This document shows, in pieces, positions 1 to 8,070 of a DNA stretch of 49,265 nucleotides. Under the pieces are notes generated by a model. It did not search any database. It worked only from the letters and a program-made list of their open reading frames with translations, and had not been told where the DNA came from. The position numbers and the translations under genes were made by a program. Source of the DNA: an uncultured Pseudomonadales bacterium (lineage in GTDB: Bacteria; Pseudomonadota; Gammaproteobacteria; Pseudomonadales; Pseudohongiellaceae); the NCBI GenBank assembly GCA_938091935.1, contig CALKNV010000006.1, forward strand, positions 1 to 49,265. The letters run 5' to 3'. The first letter of the stretch is position 1. Each line of letters begins with the position of its first letter.

Positions 1-158
1 CACGGACTCAATTCCCAACAATAAAGGTATGGGCCTTTAATTAACAGAATCAGGCCTACATTTTCTTAACTACAGGCCGGAAAATTGCTTCATCCAACAA
101 CCGAAGCAGGTTTCCAGGCCACGCTAAAACCGTTAATTTAAAACGTATGAGGTACGCT

Positions 159-602
159 ATGAATCTTATTCCCAGAAATCAGATTTTTGACTTCGACTCA
201 CTCTTCAATGATGTCTTTCATGGCTTCGGTCGCCCCGCATTGCGCGAAGATTCTGAAAGCACCATAGCCGGGATGCGGGTAGATGTGCACGAAACTGCGG
301 ATTCCTACGACATCCATGCCGATCTGCCTGGCGTGGAAAAAGATGACATCGAGATCATTTTGCATAATGACGTGCTCACTGTGTCTGCCAAGAAGAACAC
401 CGAATCTGAGAAAAAGAAAAAGGGCAAGGTGATTTATCGGGAGCGCATTAGTGGCTCCATATCTCGCAGCTTCAGCGTGTCCCCCGGTACTACCCAGGAC
501 GATATCGACGCGAACTTTAAAGATGGCGTGTTGACGCTGTCGGTTCCGAAACTCGGCCCCAAACAGGAGGAGGCTTCCAGCCAACGGATTCCTGTCAAGT
601 AG
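159..602 (+). CDS. Small heat shock protein, Hsp20/alpha-crystallin family
   Basis: This is an ATP-independent cytoplasmic holdase that keeps unfolding proteins soluble until DnaK or ClpB refold them. The alpha-crystallin domain covers roughly residues 35-135. Its signature is readable: the 'ETADSYDIHADLPGV' strand, the 'NDVLTVSAKK' segment and the C-terminal 'FKDGVLTLSVPK' strand. The end, '...SSQRIPVK', supplies the I-P-V anchor that sHsps use for oligomer assembly. An in-frame ATG lies 12 nt upstream at 147, but TGAGGT (148-153) sits 5 nt before the ATG at 159, so 159 is preferred (147 aa). It opens a plus-strand run with a Usp gene and a potassium channel, which suggests a stress operon. 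The family call is firm; co-transcription is inferred. Confidence 0.93.
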   Translation: MNLIPRNQIFDFDSLFNDVFHGFGRPALREDSESTIAGMRVDVHETADSYDIHADLPGVEKDDIEIILHNDVLTVSAKKNTESEKKKKGKVIYRERISGSISRSFSVSPGTTQDDIDANFKDGVLTLSVPKLGPKQEEASSQRIPVK

Positions 603-712
603 GCGCCGCTTTTGCTATAACAACAATAACCTATGAAGCGCTGAGGTGAACTTGTCAGTTCTCCGGCAAGTACACCAGCGGTCACTTTAAGCCAGCACTC
701 TGGAGCAACAAC

Positions 713-1618
713 ATGAACTCATTAAAATCCCTGCTCGTCGTCATTCACCCAACGGTGGAAAGAGACACTGTAGTGGATCGTGCCATTTTGCTCGCCAAAG
801 CCGCTGATGCCAAAATCCATCTACTGATCAGCAACCTCAACACCCTCAGTGAGCATTCCTATATCTACGAGGGCGTGGACGGGAAATTTTTTGAAACCCA
901 GAGAAAGCTGTTCGAAGAACATCATAAAAAGATCCTTGCCCAGGTCGGTGAGGAAGTTGAATCTGCCAATATCAAAGTGGAGCTGCATTTTTCCGAGCAT
1001 CACCATCTCGCGGAGTCCATTCTGGACCATTGTGAATCCATCAAGCCGGATCTTCTGCTGAAGAGCACACATCATCACAGTGCAATTGAACGTTCAATCA
1101 TCACCAATACTGATTGGCGCTTGATTCGAAAATGTCAGTGCCCACTAATGCTAGTCAAGCCAACAGAATGGGATGCAAATGGCAGCGTGGTGACGGCAGT
1201 GGATCCTCTGCACGCGAAAGCCGAACAGGCGAAGCTGGACCAAGTGCTGCTTGCCAGCGCCAAGTATCTGAGCGGCACGCTGGGGGCACCATTGAAAGTA
1301 TTTCACTCCTTCTTTCCATTCGTCAGCACCCTGTTTCCCATGGGTGGCGAAACCGTGGAACACCTGGAGCGAATCCGTGGCCACCACATGGACAAGATGC
1401 AATCCCTTACGGCGGAATTTGATATCCCGGAGGACGCGATTCATCTCAGCGAAGGTGACCTCGTCCATAACCTTGTTACTTACGTCGAAGACTCCAATAC
1501 CAACCTGCTGGTTATGGGAGCACTATCCAGAAATTTCCTGGAACGGGCAATTGTCGGCAATACCGCCGAAAAAATCCTGGAAGACTGCCCTTGCGACATT
1601 CTGGTACTGAAACCCTGA
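713..1618 (+). CDS. Universal stress protein, tandem UspA domains (UspE-type)
   Basis: This 301-aa protein has two UspA folds in tandem, about residues 1-150 and 155-301. Each begins with a hydrophobic beta strand ('SLLVVIHP'; 'GSVVTAVDP'). The first domain closes with 'CQCPLMLVKP' and the second with 'GNTAEKILEDCPCDILVLKP', the usual Usp C-terminal strand. Tandem Usp proteins of about 300 aa resemble UspE, a cytoplasmic protein linked to growth arrest and anaerobic survival. GGAG at 702-705 lies 7 nt before the ATG. It starts 110 nt after hsp20 with no terminator visible between them, so the two may share a transcript. Two other tandem Usp genes of almost equal length lie within 7 kb, which suggests local duplication. 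No enzymatic activity can be inferred. Confidence 0.92.
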   Translation: MNSLKSLLVVIHPTVERDTVVDRAILLAKAADAKIHLLISNLNTLSEHSYIYEGVDGKFFETQRKLFEEHHKKILAQVGEEVESANIKVELHFSEHHHLAESILDHCESIKPDLLLKSTHHHSAIERSIITNTDWRLIRKCQCPLMLVKPTEWDANGSVVTAVDPLHAKAEQAKLDQVLLASAKYLSGTLGAPLKVFHSFFPFVSTLFPMGGETVEHLERIRGHHMDKMQSLTAEFDIPEDAIHLSEGDLVHNLVTYVEDSNTNLLVMGALSRNFLERAIVGNTAEKILEDCPCDILVLKP

Positions 1619-1648
1619 TCTAGGTGCTATCCAGACCGGAATAATTGA

Positions 1649-2488
1649 ATGGAAATCCAAGAATCGTCGAGCCTCAAGACAGCAATCTACGATGTAATAT
1701 TTGGCTATGAGTCAAAGGCAGGAAGGTTGTTTGATGTCGTATTGATTGTGCTAATCGTGGCTTCAGTCACTGCGGTACTGCTTGATTCTGTTGAATCGCT
1801 ACATCTTGGCTATGGCAGCATTTTTTATGGCCTGGAATTGGCGTTCACCGCCATCTTCACTGTCGAGTATGCGTTAAGGCTGTACAGCACACCCAACAAG
1901 AGAGAATACGCGCTAAGTTTTTATGGCTTGATTGATCTACTCTCAATCTTGCCGACTTACATTGCCTTCTTGCTGCCGTCCGCCCAATACCTGCTGGTAA
2001 TTCGCATCATGCGGGTGTTGCGCATTTTCCGCATTCTCAAACTGTTTCGCTACATAGGCGAGGCTAACCTTCTCTATACCGCCCTGCTTGGTGCCAGACG
2101 CAAAATCCTGGTGTTCCTGTTCTCCATGCTCACTCTCATCGTCATTTTCGGTGCCCTGATGTTTGTCATTGAGGGCCCTGAGCACGGCTTTAACTCAATT
2201 CCCCGATCCATTTACTGGGCAATCGTAACGATCACTACGGTGGGCTATGGAGACATTGCCCCCCAGACCCCATTGGGTCAATTTATAGCTGGAATCGCCA
2301 TGATTAGCGGCTACGCAATTATCGCTGTGCCTACCGGTATCATCGGCGCGGAACTCATGAACGAGTTCCAAACCCGCTCTCGCGAGCCGCAGAATGACAG
2401 CCGCAAGTGCTCGAGCTGTAAAGCTCATGGCCACGATATGGATGCGCGCTTCTGTAAGTATTGCGGCAACATTATCCAGGCGACTTGA
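1649..2488 (+). CDS. Voltage-gated potassium channel (Kv type) with C-terminal zinc ribbon
   Basis: This is a 279-aa inner-membrane ion channel with six predicted transmembrane helices. An S4-like segment carries arginines and a lysine at every third position ('RIMRVLRIFRILKLFR', about residues 117-132). The pore loop contains the potassium selectivity filter TVGYGD, followed by a last hydrophobic helix. After the pore helix comes a short cytoplasmic tail with four cysteines in a C-x2-C-x11-C-x2-C pattern (C254, C257, C269, C272), a zinc-ribbon arrangement. Kv-like bacterial channels do not usually end this way. The gene begins 30 nt after the upstream Usp gene and is followed by a strong terminator, so it probably closes the hsp20-usp-channel transcript. 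The channel fold is confident; metal binding by the tail is inferred. Confidence 0.92.
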   Translation: MEIQESSSLKTAIYDVIFGYESKAGRLFDVVLIVLIVASVTAVLLDSVESLHLGYGSIFYGLELAFTAIFTVEYALRLYSTPNKREYALSFYGLIDLLSILPTYIAFLLPSAQYLLVIRIMRVLRIFRILKLFRYIGEANLLYTALLGARRKILVFLFSMLTLIVIFGALMFVIEGPEHGFNSIPRSIYWAIVTITTVGYGDIAPQTPLGQFIAGIAMISGYAIIAVPTGIIGAELMNEFQTRSREPQNDSRKCSSCKAHGHDMDARFCKYCGNIIQAT

Positions 2489-2505
2489 TCGAAAACCCCA
2501 GACAT

Positions 2506-2541
2506 AAAAAAAGCTGCACCTCGACTGAGATGCAGCTTTTT
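2506..2541. terminator. Bidirectional intrinsic terminator
   Basis: AAAAAAAGCTGCA pairs with TGCAGCTTTTT around a second short CTC/GAG stem with a four-base GACT loop (one C/A mismatch). It has an A-run on the left and a T-run on the right, so it can work in both directions. It lies between the convergent potassium channel and the interrupted Usp gene. Confidence 0.88.
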
Positions 2542-2620
2542 GGGTTTCGCTTTTTCCGGCGTAGCCCTCTCTTACTCGAATGCCTTAGGCCGTCAGTCAG
2601 CCCCGGGCTGTAAAAGAAAC

Positions 2621-3529
2621 CTAGCCAGCAACCTTGGGCTTGATGATCAGGATATCTGTCTTGATGTAATCCAATACCATTTCAGCTGTACTGCCCACCA
2701 GCGCCTCGCGAATACGGGATCGTGAAATCGCACCCATTACGACTATGTCTGAGTTAATCTCCTCGCCATATTCTTTCAGTGCATAGACCGGTGACTCATC
2801 AATCAGATGACGGTGCGCAGCATCAACACTATTGGCATCCATCAGAGCGTTAAACGCTGCTTCATGCTCTTCCTTAACCTTGCCCGCGGGCGCAAAGGGG
2901 CGGGATGATTCCGCATAGGCGTGGACAAAATGACAGTCACCACCGATCTGGCTGGCCAAGCCCATACCTGCATCAATAATAAGATTGTCCAGTTCCACCG
3001 GCTTATTGTGGTCATGCAGAGGATCCACCGCAGCCATAAGCGCGATATGATCTTTCCAGTCCTTGTCCTTCACCAGCAGCAATGGCAGCGGGCAGTTACG
3101 CACCAGTTCCCAGCTGTCATGGGTCAGATGATGATGCTCCAGCTTCGCGTAAGCCCGACAGTGCTGGATCAGAATATCGGCATTGAACTCCTGGGCAAGC
3201 TTGACGATCAGCTCGTAGCGGGGGTGAGCCCAGCCCACCTCGCAGACGATGTTGTAGTCATCTTTTTTCAAGTCGGCGACCAGCTCTTCCATCGTCTCCG
3301 ATAGCCGGTCACAGTAATCTTGCCGCAGCTTGGTATAATCGTAACCAATGCTGCGAAAATTATTAGAAAGATATCGCTCATAACCAACGCTTATAAGCTT
3401 TATTTGCGTGCTAGCCTAATCTTTCACCAGGCGCAAAGCTTTCCTGAGCTCGATCGGCAGACCATCCGGCGCAGCAGAAAAGTCTTCATTGGCATCGATA
3501 ACCACCATGATTCGTTCGATGGTCTTCAT
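2621..3529 (-). pseudogene. Tandem universal stress protein gene interrupted by one amber codon
   Basis: Reading from ATG at 3529 to the stop at 2621 gives 303 codons, the same length as the neighbouring tandem Usp genes. A single TAG (3418-3416) interrupts it at codon 38. The frame stays open on both sides. Before the stop lies the first Usp strand ('TIERIMVVIDAN'); directly after it 'ASTQIKLISVGYERYL' continues where the intact paralogue at 713 has 'ADAKIHLLISN'. GGAG lies 8 nt before the 3529 ATG, and that ATG overlaps the TGA of the upstream DksA-like gene (ATGA), which supports this start. An internal ATG at 3292, with GGAG close before it, would still give a 223-aa product lacking half of domain 1. 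It may be a recent nonsense mutation, a sequencing error or a restart-translated protein. Confidence 0.85.
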
Positions 3530-3933
3530 AATAATTGCTCCTTCAACTTGAAATTTGGCTCCATCAATTGGCCTGGCCCCTTCAGGCCTAATTCCGCATT
3601 ATGGCAAGCATAGCTGGCGCAGCCTATCCAGCTATCAGTATAGGGTATAGCAAGCAATCTACTCTCCCCAATCTCGCCGCCACAATGCTGACATTGAGTA
3701 TAAGTGCCGCTGTCTATGCGCTGCAGCGCCTTATCTATCTGGGTGATTTCCTCTATACCCTCCGCCTCAAGGGCCATTACCAGGCCATCATTCTCAGTCT
3801 GCTTGATCTGCTCATTAAAATTGGCACTGACTGGCTCATCCTTCTGGTAAATATGCTTGTGGGTCCGCTCCGTCCTGGATTCCAATTCCGCCCGCTTTTC
3901 GCTCAAATCTGACTTGATACGCTGAATATCCAT
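3526..3933 (-). CDS. DksA/TraR-family zinc-finger protein with one altered cysteine
   Basis: This is a 135-aa member of the DksA/TraR group, proteins that enter the RNA polymerase secondary channel and tune transcription under stress. It has a charged, probably coiled-coil N-terminal half, then a segment 'ITQIDKALQRIDSGTY' that precedes the zinc finger as in DksA, then C81-x2-C84, 'GEIGESRLLAIP' and C105. The canonical third ligand is Trp102 (TGG codon), so the finger is C-x2-C-x17-W-x2-C; Cys110 and His111 follow and might substitute. The start at 3933 is preferred over an in-frame start at 3957 because GGGGT lies just upstream. Its TGA overlaps the ATG of the Usp gene, which implies translational coupling. 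An FNR-like box lies 66 nt upstream of the start. Confidence 0.82.
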   Translation of the reverse strand: MDIQRIKSDLSEKRAELESRTERTHKHIYQKDEPVSANFNEQIKQTENDGLVMALEAEGIEEITQIDKALQRIDSGTYTQCQHCGGEIGESRLLAIPYTDSWIGCASYACHNAELGLKGPGQLMEPNFKLKEQLL

Positions 3934-3963
3934 TGCTACCCCAGTAATCACTAACAAATTGAC

Positions 3964-4012
3964 TTGGATAAATGTACTGGCTGTTGGAATAATGCAAGTT
4001 GACCCAAATCAA
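3964..4012 (-). promoter_or_regulatory. FNR/ANR-dependent promoter for the dksA-like/usp pair
   Basis: TTGACCCAAATCAA (3999-4012) matches the FNR/ANR consensus TTGAT-N4-ATCAA at 9 of 10 defined positions. On the minus strand a -10-like TACATT lies at 3976-3971. If transcription starts near 3964, the box is centred at about -41.5, the classic class II activating position, and leaves a leader of about 30 nt before ATG 3933. The box is too close to the plus-strand ATG at 4044 to activate that gene in the same way. Confidence 0.65.
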
Positions 4013-4043
4013 CTGATATGCGGCCACTGAGCTGCCATCCGGC

Positions 4044-4793
4044 ATGGACACCTTTAAAGTTCTTTCGCTTAATATTCACAAAGGATTCTCGCTGAACAAC
4101 AGGCGCTTCATTCTGGACAGTATTCGCAGCGAACTGCGGTCAACCGGCAGCAACATCGTGTTTCTGCAGGAGGTGATCGGTGAGCACGAGAAACACAGGG
4201 AATCGATTGAGGGTTGGCCCGAATCCAACCAATTTGAATTCCTTGCGGACTCGGTTTGGGACCATTACGCCTATGGCAAAAATGCAATTTATCAGCATGG
4301 TCATCACGGCAATGCAATTCTCAGCGAGTTGCCATTTGAACAGTCTAAAAATATTGATGTTTCCATGCTAAGTTTCTCTCAGCGGGGCATACTGCACGGT
4401 ATTCTTCAGAACCAAGTACACGTGTTATGCGTGCACTTTGGTTTGCTGGAGCGGGAAAGAAAGACGCAGATGCAGAAGCTGATTCAGCACATCAATGAAA
4501 CTATTCCGCCCCACAGCCCAATTATTCTCGCCGGCGATTTCAACGACTGGCGCAAGTCGGCCCACCGTCAGATCAAGGCGGGCTGCAGCATGATCGAGGC
4601 CCACGAGACCCTGAACGACCGGGTCGGGACCACCTTTCCGGCGTTCATGCCTTTCCTGCCAATGGACCGAATCTACCTGCGTGGATTTCGAGTTAACCAG
4701 GTGGAAGTGAAAAATACGGGGCAGTGGAAGGCGCTGTCCGACCACTGCCCGCTCATGGCTGAAATTAGCTTGGAGCATAGCAGCCATGATTAG
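4044..4793 (+). CDS. Endonuclease/exonuclease/phosphatase (EEP) family protein, YbhP-like
   Basis: This 249-aa protein has the EEP fold of DNase I-like nucleases and phosphoesterases. The visible motifs are the N-terminal 'SLNIHKG' (metal-site Asn), 'FLQEV' (metal-binding Glu), 'ILAGDFNDW' (catalytic Asp and Asn) and the C-terminal 'SDHCPL' (Asp/His pair). No signal peptide is evident. The last 8 nt overlap the following cardiolipin synthase gene, so the two are probably translated together. The same pairing occurs in Escherichia coli as ybhP-clsB, where the EEP protein's substrate is not settled. A role in phospholipid metabolism is therefore suggested by context only. The ribosome binding site is weak. 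Confidence 0.88.
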   Translation: MDTFKVLSLNIHKGFSLNNRRFILDSIRSELRSTGSNIVFLQEVIGEHEKHRESIEGWPESNQFEFLADSVWDHYAYGKNAIYQHGHHGNAILSELPFEQSKNIDVSMLSFSQRGILHGILQNQVHVLCVHFGLLERERKTQMQKLIQHINETIPPHSPIILAGDFNDWRKSAHRQIKAGCSMIEAHETLNDRVGTTFPAFMPFLPMDRIYLRGFRVNQVEVKNTGQWKALSDHCPLMAEISLEHSSHD

Positions 4794-6222
4794 CGCATTT
4801 TTCGACGACCCTTCATCACTTACGACAGTTCTGTTTGGGGTGGCACTCATCGCAATAGCCTTGGCCAGCGCCCTGCATGCCCTGCTTAACAAAAAGGACT
4901 CTGTTTCCGCCCTGGGTTGGGTGACGTTTTGCCTTGTCCTGCCACTGATTGGACCAGTCTTCTATCTTGTTTTCGGCATCAATCGAATCATGGCTGCAGC
5001 CAAGGATAGCTATCATCCAGCGCTCGTAACTGACAGTGACAAGCAATTTATCGATCCGGCGCAAACAGATTTCAGGGCTTATGCGGCCGTGGGCCAGATG
5101 GTCACTGCCTCCGGCCTGCATTCCTGCGATGACCTGCAGGTGCTTGAAAATGGGGAATGCAGTTTCCCGGCGATGCTCGCCGACATCGCTTCCGCGAAAA
5201 AGAAAATCTACCTGACCACCTACATCTTCCAGAATGATGAGATCGGACAAAATTTTTATGAGTCACTCTGCGCCGCGCAAGCACGCGGCGTAGATGTCAG
5301 GTTGCTACTGGACGGTCTTGGCGGGATTGCCTATCCACCGACGCTTTGGCGAAAGCTGCGGCGCAGTGAGCTGAACATGCGGTATTTCAATCCCATCACC
5401 TTGCTGCCACCTTCTCTCCATATCAATTTACGTAATCACAGAAAAATTTTGGTGGTCGACGGCAAGATTGCCTACACCGGGGGGCAGAATATCACCGACC
5501 GCCATAACATCGACAAACCCAACAACCCGAAATGCGCTCGAGATCTGCACTTCCGTCTGACTGGAAAAATAGTAGATGACCTGGAAAGGGCTTTCCTGCG
5601 TGACTGGTATCACCGGGTTGATGATCTGGATGAGGCTGAGTTTTCACCGAGCAATGAGAGTCGCAGCGAGTCAGCGATTTGGACGCGATTGATTCTGGAT
5701 GGACCGAACGAGCACCTGGATAAACTCAATGAGGTCCTGCTTGGGGTATTTTCTGCGGCGCATAAGCAGATCTGGATCATGACGCCCTATTTCTTGCCGG
5801 GGCCGGTACTAATAGGCGCCTTGCAGGCCGCCAGCTTAAGAGGCGTGGATGTGCGCATCTTTCTGCCCGAGCGGACAAATATTCACCTCGCCCATTATGC
5901 TGCGCAACACACGTTGCCTCATCTGCTGGACAAGGATTTAACAATCTATTTGCAGCCTCCGCCCTTTATCCACACCAAGGCTATTCTGGTTGACGACTGC
6001 TATTCCCTGATTGGGTCAGCCAATCTCGATCCCCGGAGTCTGAGGCTCAATTTTGAACTGGGAGTCGAGGTATTCAGCCACGAATTCGCTTCCAGAATCG
6101 CCGACTACTTCGATGTCTGCCAGAAGTCTGCGCGGCGTATAACGAGTGAGAATAGCGTAACTTTGTCCCTGCCCATACGAATCCGGAATGCCGTGGCGTG
6201 GCTGTTTTCTCCCTACCTGTAA
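4786..6222 (+). CDS. cls: Cardiolipin synthase, phospholipase D superfamily
   Basis: This 478-aa membrane enzyme joins phosphatidyl groups to make cardiolipin. Two hydrophobic helices at about residues 5-27 and 38-60 anchor it, as in the ClsA type. Two H-x-K-x4-D catalytic motifs follow: 'NHRKILVVD' near residue 217, trailed by 'TGGQNI', and 'HTKAILVDD' near residue 395, trailed by 'GSANLDPRS'. Length and layout fit ClsA better than ClsB, which lacks the N-terminal helices, even though the upstream EEP gene recalls the ybhP-clsB pair. GGAG lies about 10 nt before the start, inside the EEP gene. Cardiolipin content rises in stationary phase and under osmotic stress, consistent with the surrounding stress genes. 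The choice of lipid donor is inferred from the family. Confidence 0.93.
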   Translation: MISAFFDDPSSLTTVLFGVALIAIALASALHALLNKKDSVSALGWVTFCLVLPLIGPVFYLVFGINRIMAAAKDSYHPALVTDSDKQFIDPAQTDFRAYAAVGQMVTASGLHSCDDLQVLENGECSFPAMLADIASAKKKIYLTTYIFQNDEIGQNFYESLCAAQARGVDVRLLLDGLGGIAYPPTLWRKLRRSELNMRYFNPITLLPPSLHINLRNHRKILVVDGKIAYTGGQNITDRHNIDKPNNPKCARDLHFRLTGKIVDDLERAFLRDWYHRVDDLDEAEFSPSNESRSESAIWTRLILDGPNEHLDKLNEVLLGVFSAAHKQIWIMTPYFLPGPVLIGALQAASLRGVDVRIFLPERTNIHLAHYAAQHTLPHLLDKDLTIYLQPPPFIHTKAILVDDCYSLIGSANLDPRSLRLNFELGVEVFSHEFASRIADYFDVCQKSARRITSENSVTLSLPIRIRNAVAWLFSPYL

Positions 6223-6291
6223 TTCGCGTGTAACCCGCGCAGCTTTTCTATAAACTGCCTAACAACCCAGGTTTTGGTAACCCGGCACCGC

Positions 6292-6344
6292 TTGACTTAA
6301 GTCAAGCTCACAACAGCCAAATAGCGCTTCAATAAATAGAATGA
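6292..6344 (+). promoter_or_regulatory. FNR/ANR-type promoter of the single-domain Usp gene
   Basis: TTGACTTAAGTCAA (6292-6305) is a perfect 14-nt palindrome of FNR/ANR form, differing from the ideal TTGAT-N4-ATCAA by one symmetric change in each half. It is followed by an A/T-rich -10-like stretch at about 6330-6337. A start near 6340-6344 places the box at about -41.5 to -45. A GGAGGT ribosome binding site lies at 6351-6356, before ATG 6366. Confidence 0.72.
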
Positions 6345-6365
6345 ATAGCCGGAGGTAGCGCCACA

Positions 6366-6803
6366 ATGTATAACACCATCATCGTCGCCGTAGACTTGTC
6401 CAAGGATTCTCAGAATGTCATTAACAAAGCGGCCGAACTTGCTGGCGATGCCAGCAAGCTGCATCTAGTCCACGTGGTCGAACCCGTGGCAGCAGCCTAT
6501 AGCATGGACATCTATGCGGTTAACATCAGCGAACTTCAGCAAGAGGCGATTAATTTCGCCGAACAGAAACTGGAAAAGGTAGGTGGCGAACTTGGCATCG
6601 GCAAGGACCGAGTGCACACTTTACTCGGCGCCCCAGGACCCGAAATTCGCAACCTGGCCAATGAAATTGGCGCAGATGCGATTGTCATCGGCTCCCATGG
6701 TCACTCGGGTTGGAAAATTCTGCTGGGGTCGACTGCGATCAAACTCTTGCACGGCGCCACCTGTGACGTCCTGACTGTCCATGTGGGTGATGAAGAAGAC
6801 TGA
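6366..6803 (+). CDS. Universal stress protein, single UspA domain
   Basis: This is a 145-aa cytoplasmic Usp protein. It starts with the beta strand 'TIIVAVDLS', has the 'LHLVHVVEP' strand and ends with 'GATCDVLTVHV'. The nucleotide-loop region reads 'GSHGHSGWKILLGST', close to the G-x2-G-x9-G-S/T loop of ATP-binding Usp proteins but one residue shorter between the second and third glycine, so ATP binding is possible but not certain. GGAGGT lies 9 nt before the ATG, and a perfect FNR-like palindrome is centred about 67 nt upstream of it. In Pseudomonas, ANR-controlled Usp proteins support survival without oxygen, a plausible model here. Confidence 0.93.
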   Translation: MYNTIIVAVDLSKDSQNVINKAAELAGDASKLHLVHVVEPVAAAYSMDIYAVNISELQQEAINFAEQKLEKVGGELGIGKDRVHTLLGAPGPEIRNLANEIGADAIVIGSHGHSGWKILLGSTAIKLLHGATCDVLTVHVGDEED

Positions 6804-6811
6804 AAATAGCA

Positions 6812-6876
6812 CCCGACCAACTGCCGAGGCCTCTGAAATGGCCTACATGGCAGCGTCAGGGGTGATTCTGGTCGGG
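6812..6876. repeat. Nested inverted repeat between two convergent Usp genes
   Basis: Three nested perfect stems are readable: CCCGACCA (6812-6819) with TGGTCGGG (6869-6876), CTGCC (6821-6825) with GGCAG (6849-6853), and AGGCC (6827-6831) with GGCCT (6840-6844) around an 8-nt loop. The element fills the gap between two convergent genes. It may end transcription or stabilise 3' ends, but there is no strong T-run on either side. Confidence 0.6.
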
Positions 6877-6884
6877 GCGAAAGC

Positions 6885-7793
6885 CTAGACCAGAATCTGA
6901 TTCAGGGCTGGCATTTTTTCAGGCTTCACCACCAGCACATCACACTCCAGGTTATCCATGACTCTCTCGGCCGTGTTGCCCACCAACAGGCGGTCGAGGC
7001 GGGACCTTGAGACTGCCCCCATTACCACAACACTAGCTCCTAACTCTTGAACTTGAGCTGGCAGTCCGTGAGAAATTTCCTCATTCGACCAGTGACAATT
7101 GTCAGGGCTGACCTCAAATCTCTCTGCCAATTCACTCAGTTTCTGGTTTTCAGCATCGGCATCCGTTACCAGGGGATACACGCCCGATAACGGCGGAACC
7201 CAGCTGGAGTGGTACAGATGGACCGAACCCTCGGCAAGCCTGGCCATGGTTTGAGCAGTGGCAATGAGTTTATTGTCCAATGCCGCTGGCTTGTCATGCT
7301 GGTGGTCTGGATCGACCGCAGCGACGAATACTGGTTCGCGGCTCCAGTCCTGTGACTTCACCAGCAGCAGGGGCACTGGGCAATATCGCACCAGTTCCCA
7401 GTCTTCGTTAGAAAGCAGCAATCGCGCTACCTTGGAATGGTGACGCGTACTCTTGATTACCAAGCCAGGTCTTGACTCCTTGATGCGGGAAACAATTTCA
7501 AGATGCGGCGGGTTCCCCCAGGCTGTTGTGCAGCTGACCTCAAGCCCCTGTTCTCGCAAGGAATCTGCCAGAGCCTGCAGCTCTTCCATACGTCGATCAC
7601 CATGTTCATAACGAAGCTTCTGGGCTTGTACTGGATCGAAATAGTAACCGTCTTCAAGATAGCTATTGTATTCGGCTAGTAATAATTCCAGCTCGCAGTC
7701 AGCCAGTTTCGCCACCTGCTTGGCTTTATGGAGTGCTGGCTGCTCATCTGCATCAGGCTCAATAACTACCGTCACCTTGTTTAGTTCCAACAT
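6885..7793 (-). CDS. Universal stress protein, tandem UspA domains (UspE-like)
   Basis: This 302-aa tandem Usp protein begins 'LNKVTVVIEPDA'. The first domain closes with 'CPVPLLLVKS', and the second, ending 'GNTAERVMDNLECDVLVVKP', carries the conserved 'VVMGAVSRSRLDRLLVGNT' loop. Both GTG 7799 and ATG 7793 are in frame. AAGGAG lies 9 nt before the ATG but only 3 nt before the GTG, so 7793 is preferred. It is divergent from an FNR-type regulator gene. In Escherichia coli, uspE also sits beside fnr, so this neighbour pair may be an old arrangement. A candidate FNR-dependent promoter lies upstream. The three tandem Usp genes of this island share many motifs, for example the 'HHS/HHL...W-LVR-CP-P' segment. 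Confidence 0.92.
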   Translation of the reverse strand: MLELNKVTVVIEPDADEQPALHKAKQVAKLADCELELLLAEYNSYLEDGYYFDPVQAQKLRYEHGDRRMEELQALADSLREQGLEVSCTTAWGNPPHLEIVSRIKESRPGLVIKSTRHHSKVARLLLSNEDWELVRYCPVPLLLVKSQDWSREPVFVAAVDPDHQHDKPAALDNKLIATAQTMARLAEGSVHLYHSSWVPPLSGVYPLVTDADAENQKLSELAERFEVSPDNCHWSNEEISHGLPAQVQELGASVVVMGAVSRSRLDRLLVGNTAERVMDNLECDVLVVKPEKMPALNQILV

Positions 7794-7867
7794 TTTCACT
7801 CACTCCTTTTCAAGTCGTCACTCTAACCTGAATTCAAGTATCTGATCCAGCTTGGAACAGCGACTCT

Positions 7868-7915
7868 GGACCCATTTTATGCGCACCATAGAGCGTTAGA
7901 GTTATTCTATATCAA
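7868..7915 (-). promoter_or_regulatory. Possible FNR-dependent promoter of the UspE-like gene
   Basis: The sequence TTATTCTATATCAA (7902-7915) has one perfect ATCAA half-site and one degenerate half, 8 of 10 consensus positions. On the minus strand a -10-like CATAAA lies at 7881-7876. A start near 7868 would centre the box at about -41. This is weaker than the two other boxes in the island. Confidence 0.42.
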
Positions 7916-8070
7916 TAACCCAGTTGCGGGATTTCCCCAGTTTTCTGCCACCCCAGATCAAAAACTTTAAGGCATTAGATACCTTACAAAAACTAACAAT
8001 TAGCCACAATTCGAATTTGTGCCACGCACCAAATAGTGGAACACTTGTTCTATTGCTTGAGGAGGCTCAA

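Noticed and set aside
1..146. A gene or FNR box upstream of hsp20
   Set aside because: No open frame of note and no TTGAT/ATCAA pair; only short AGGCC-containing repeats and an AAAGG/CCTTT hairpin without T-run.
3292..3418. Reading the 223-aa frame starting at 3292 as a normal complete Usp gene
   Set aside because: It lacks half of the first Usp domain. The missing part is encoded in the same frame upstream behind one TAG, with a good start site, so an interrupted gene explains the data better.
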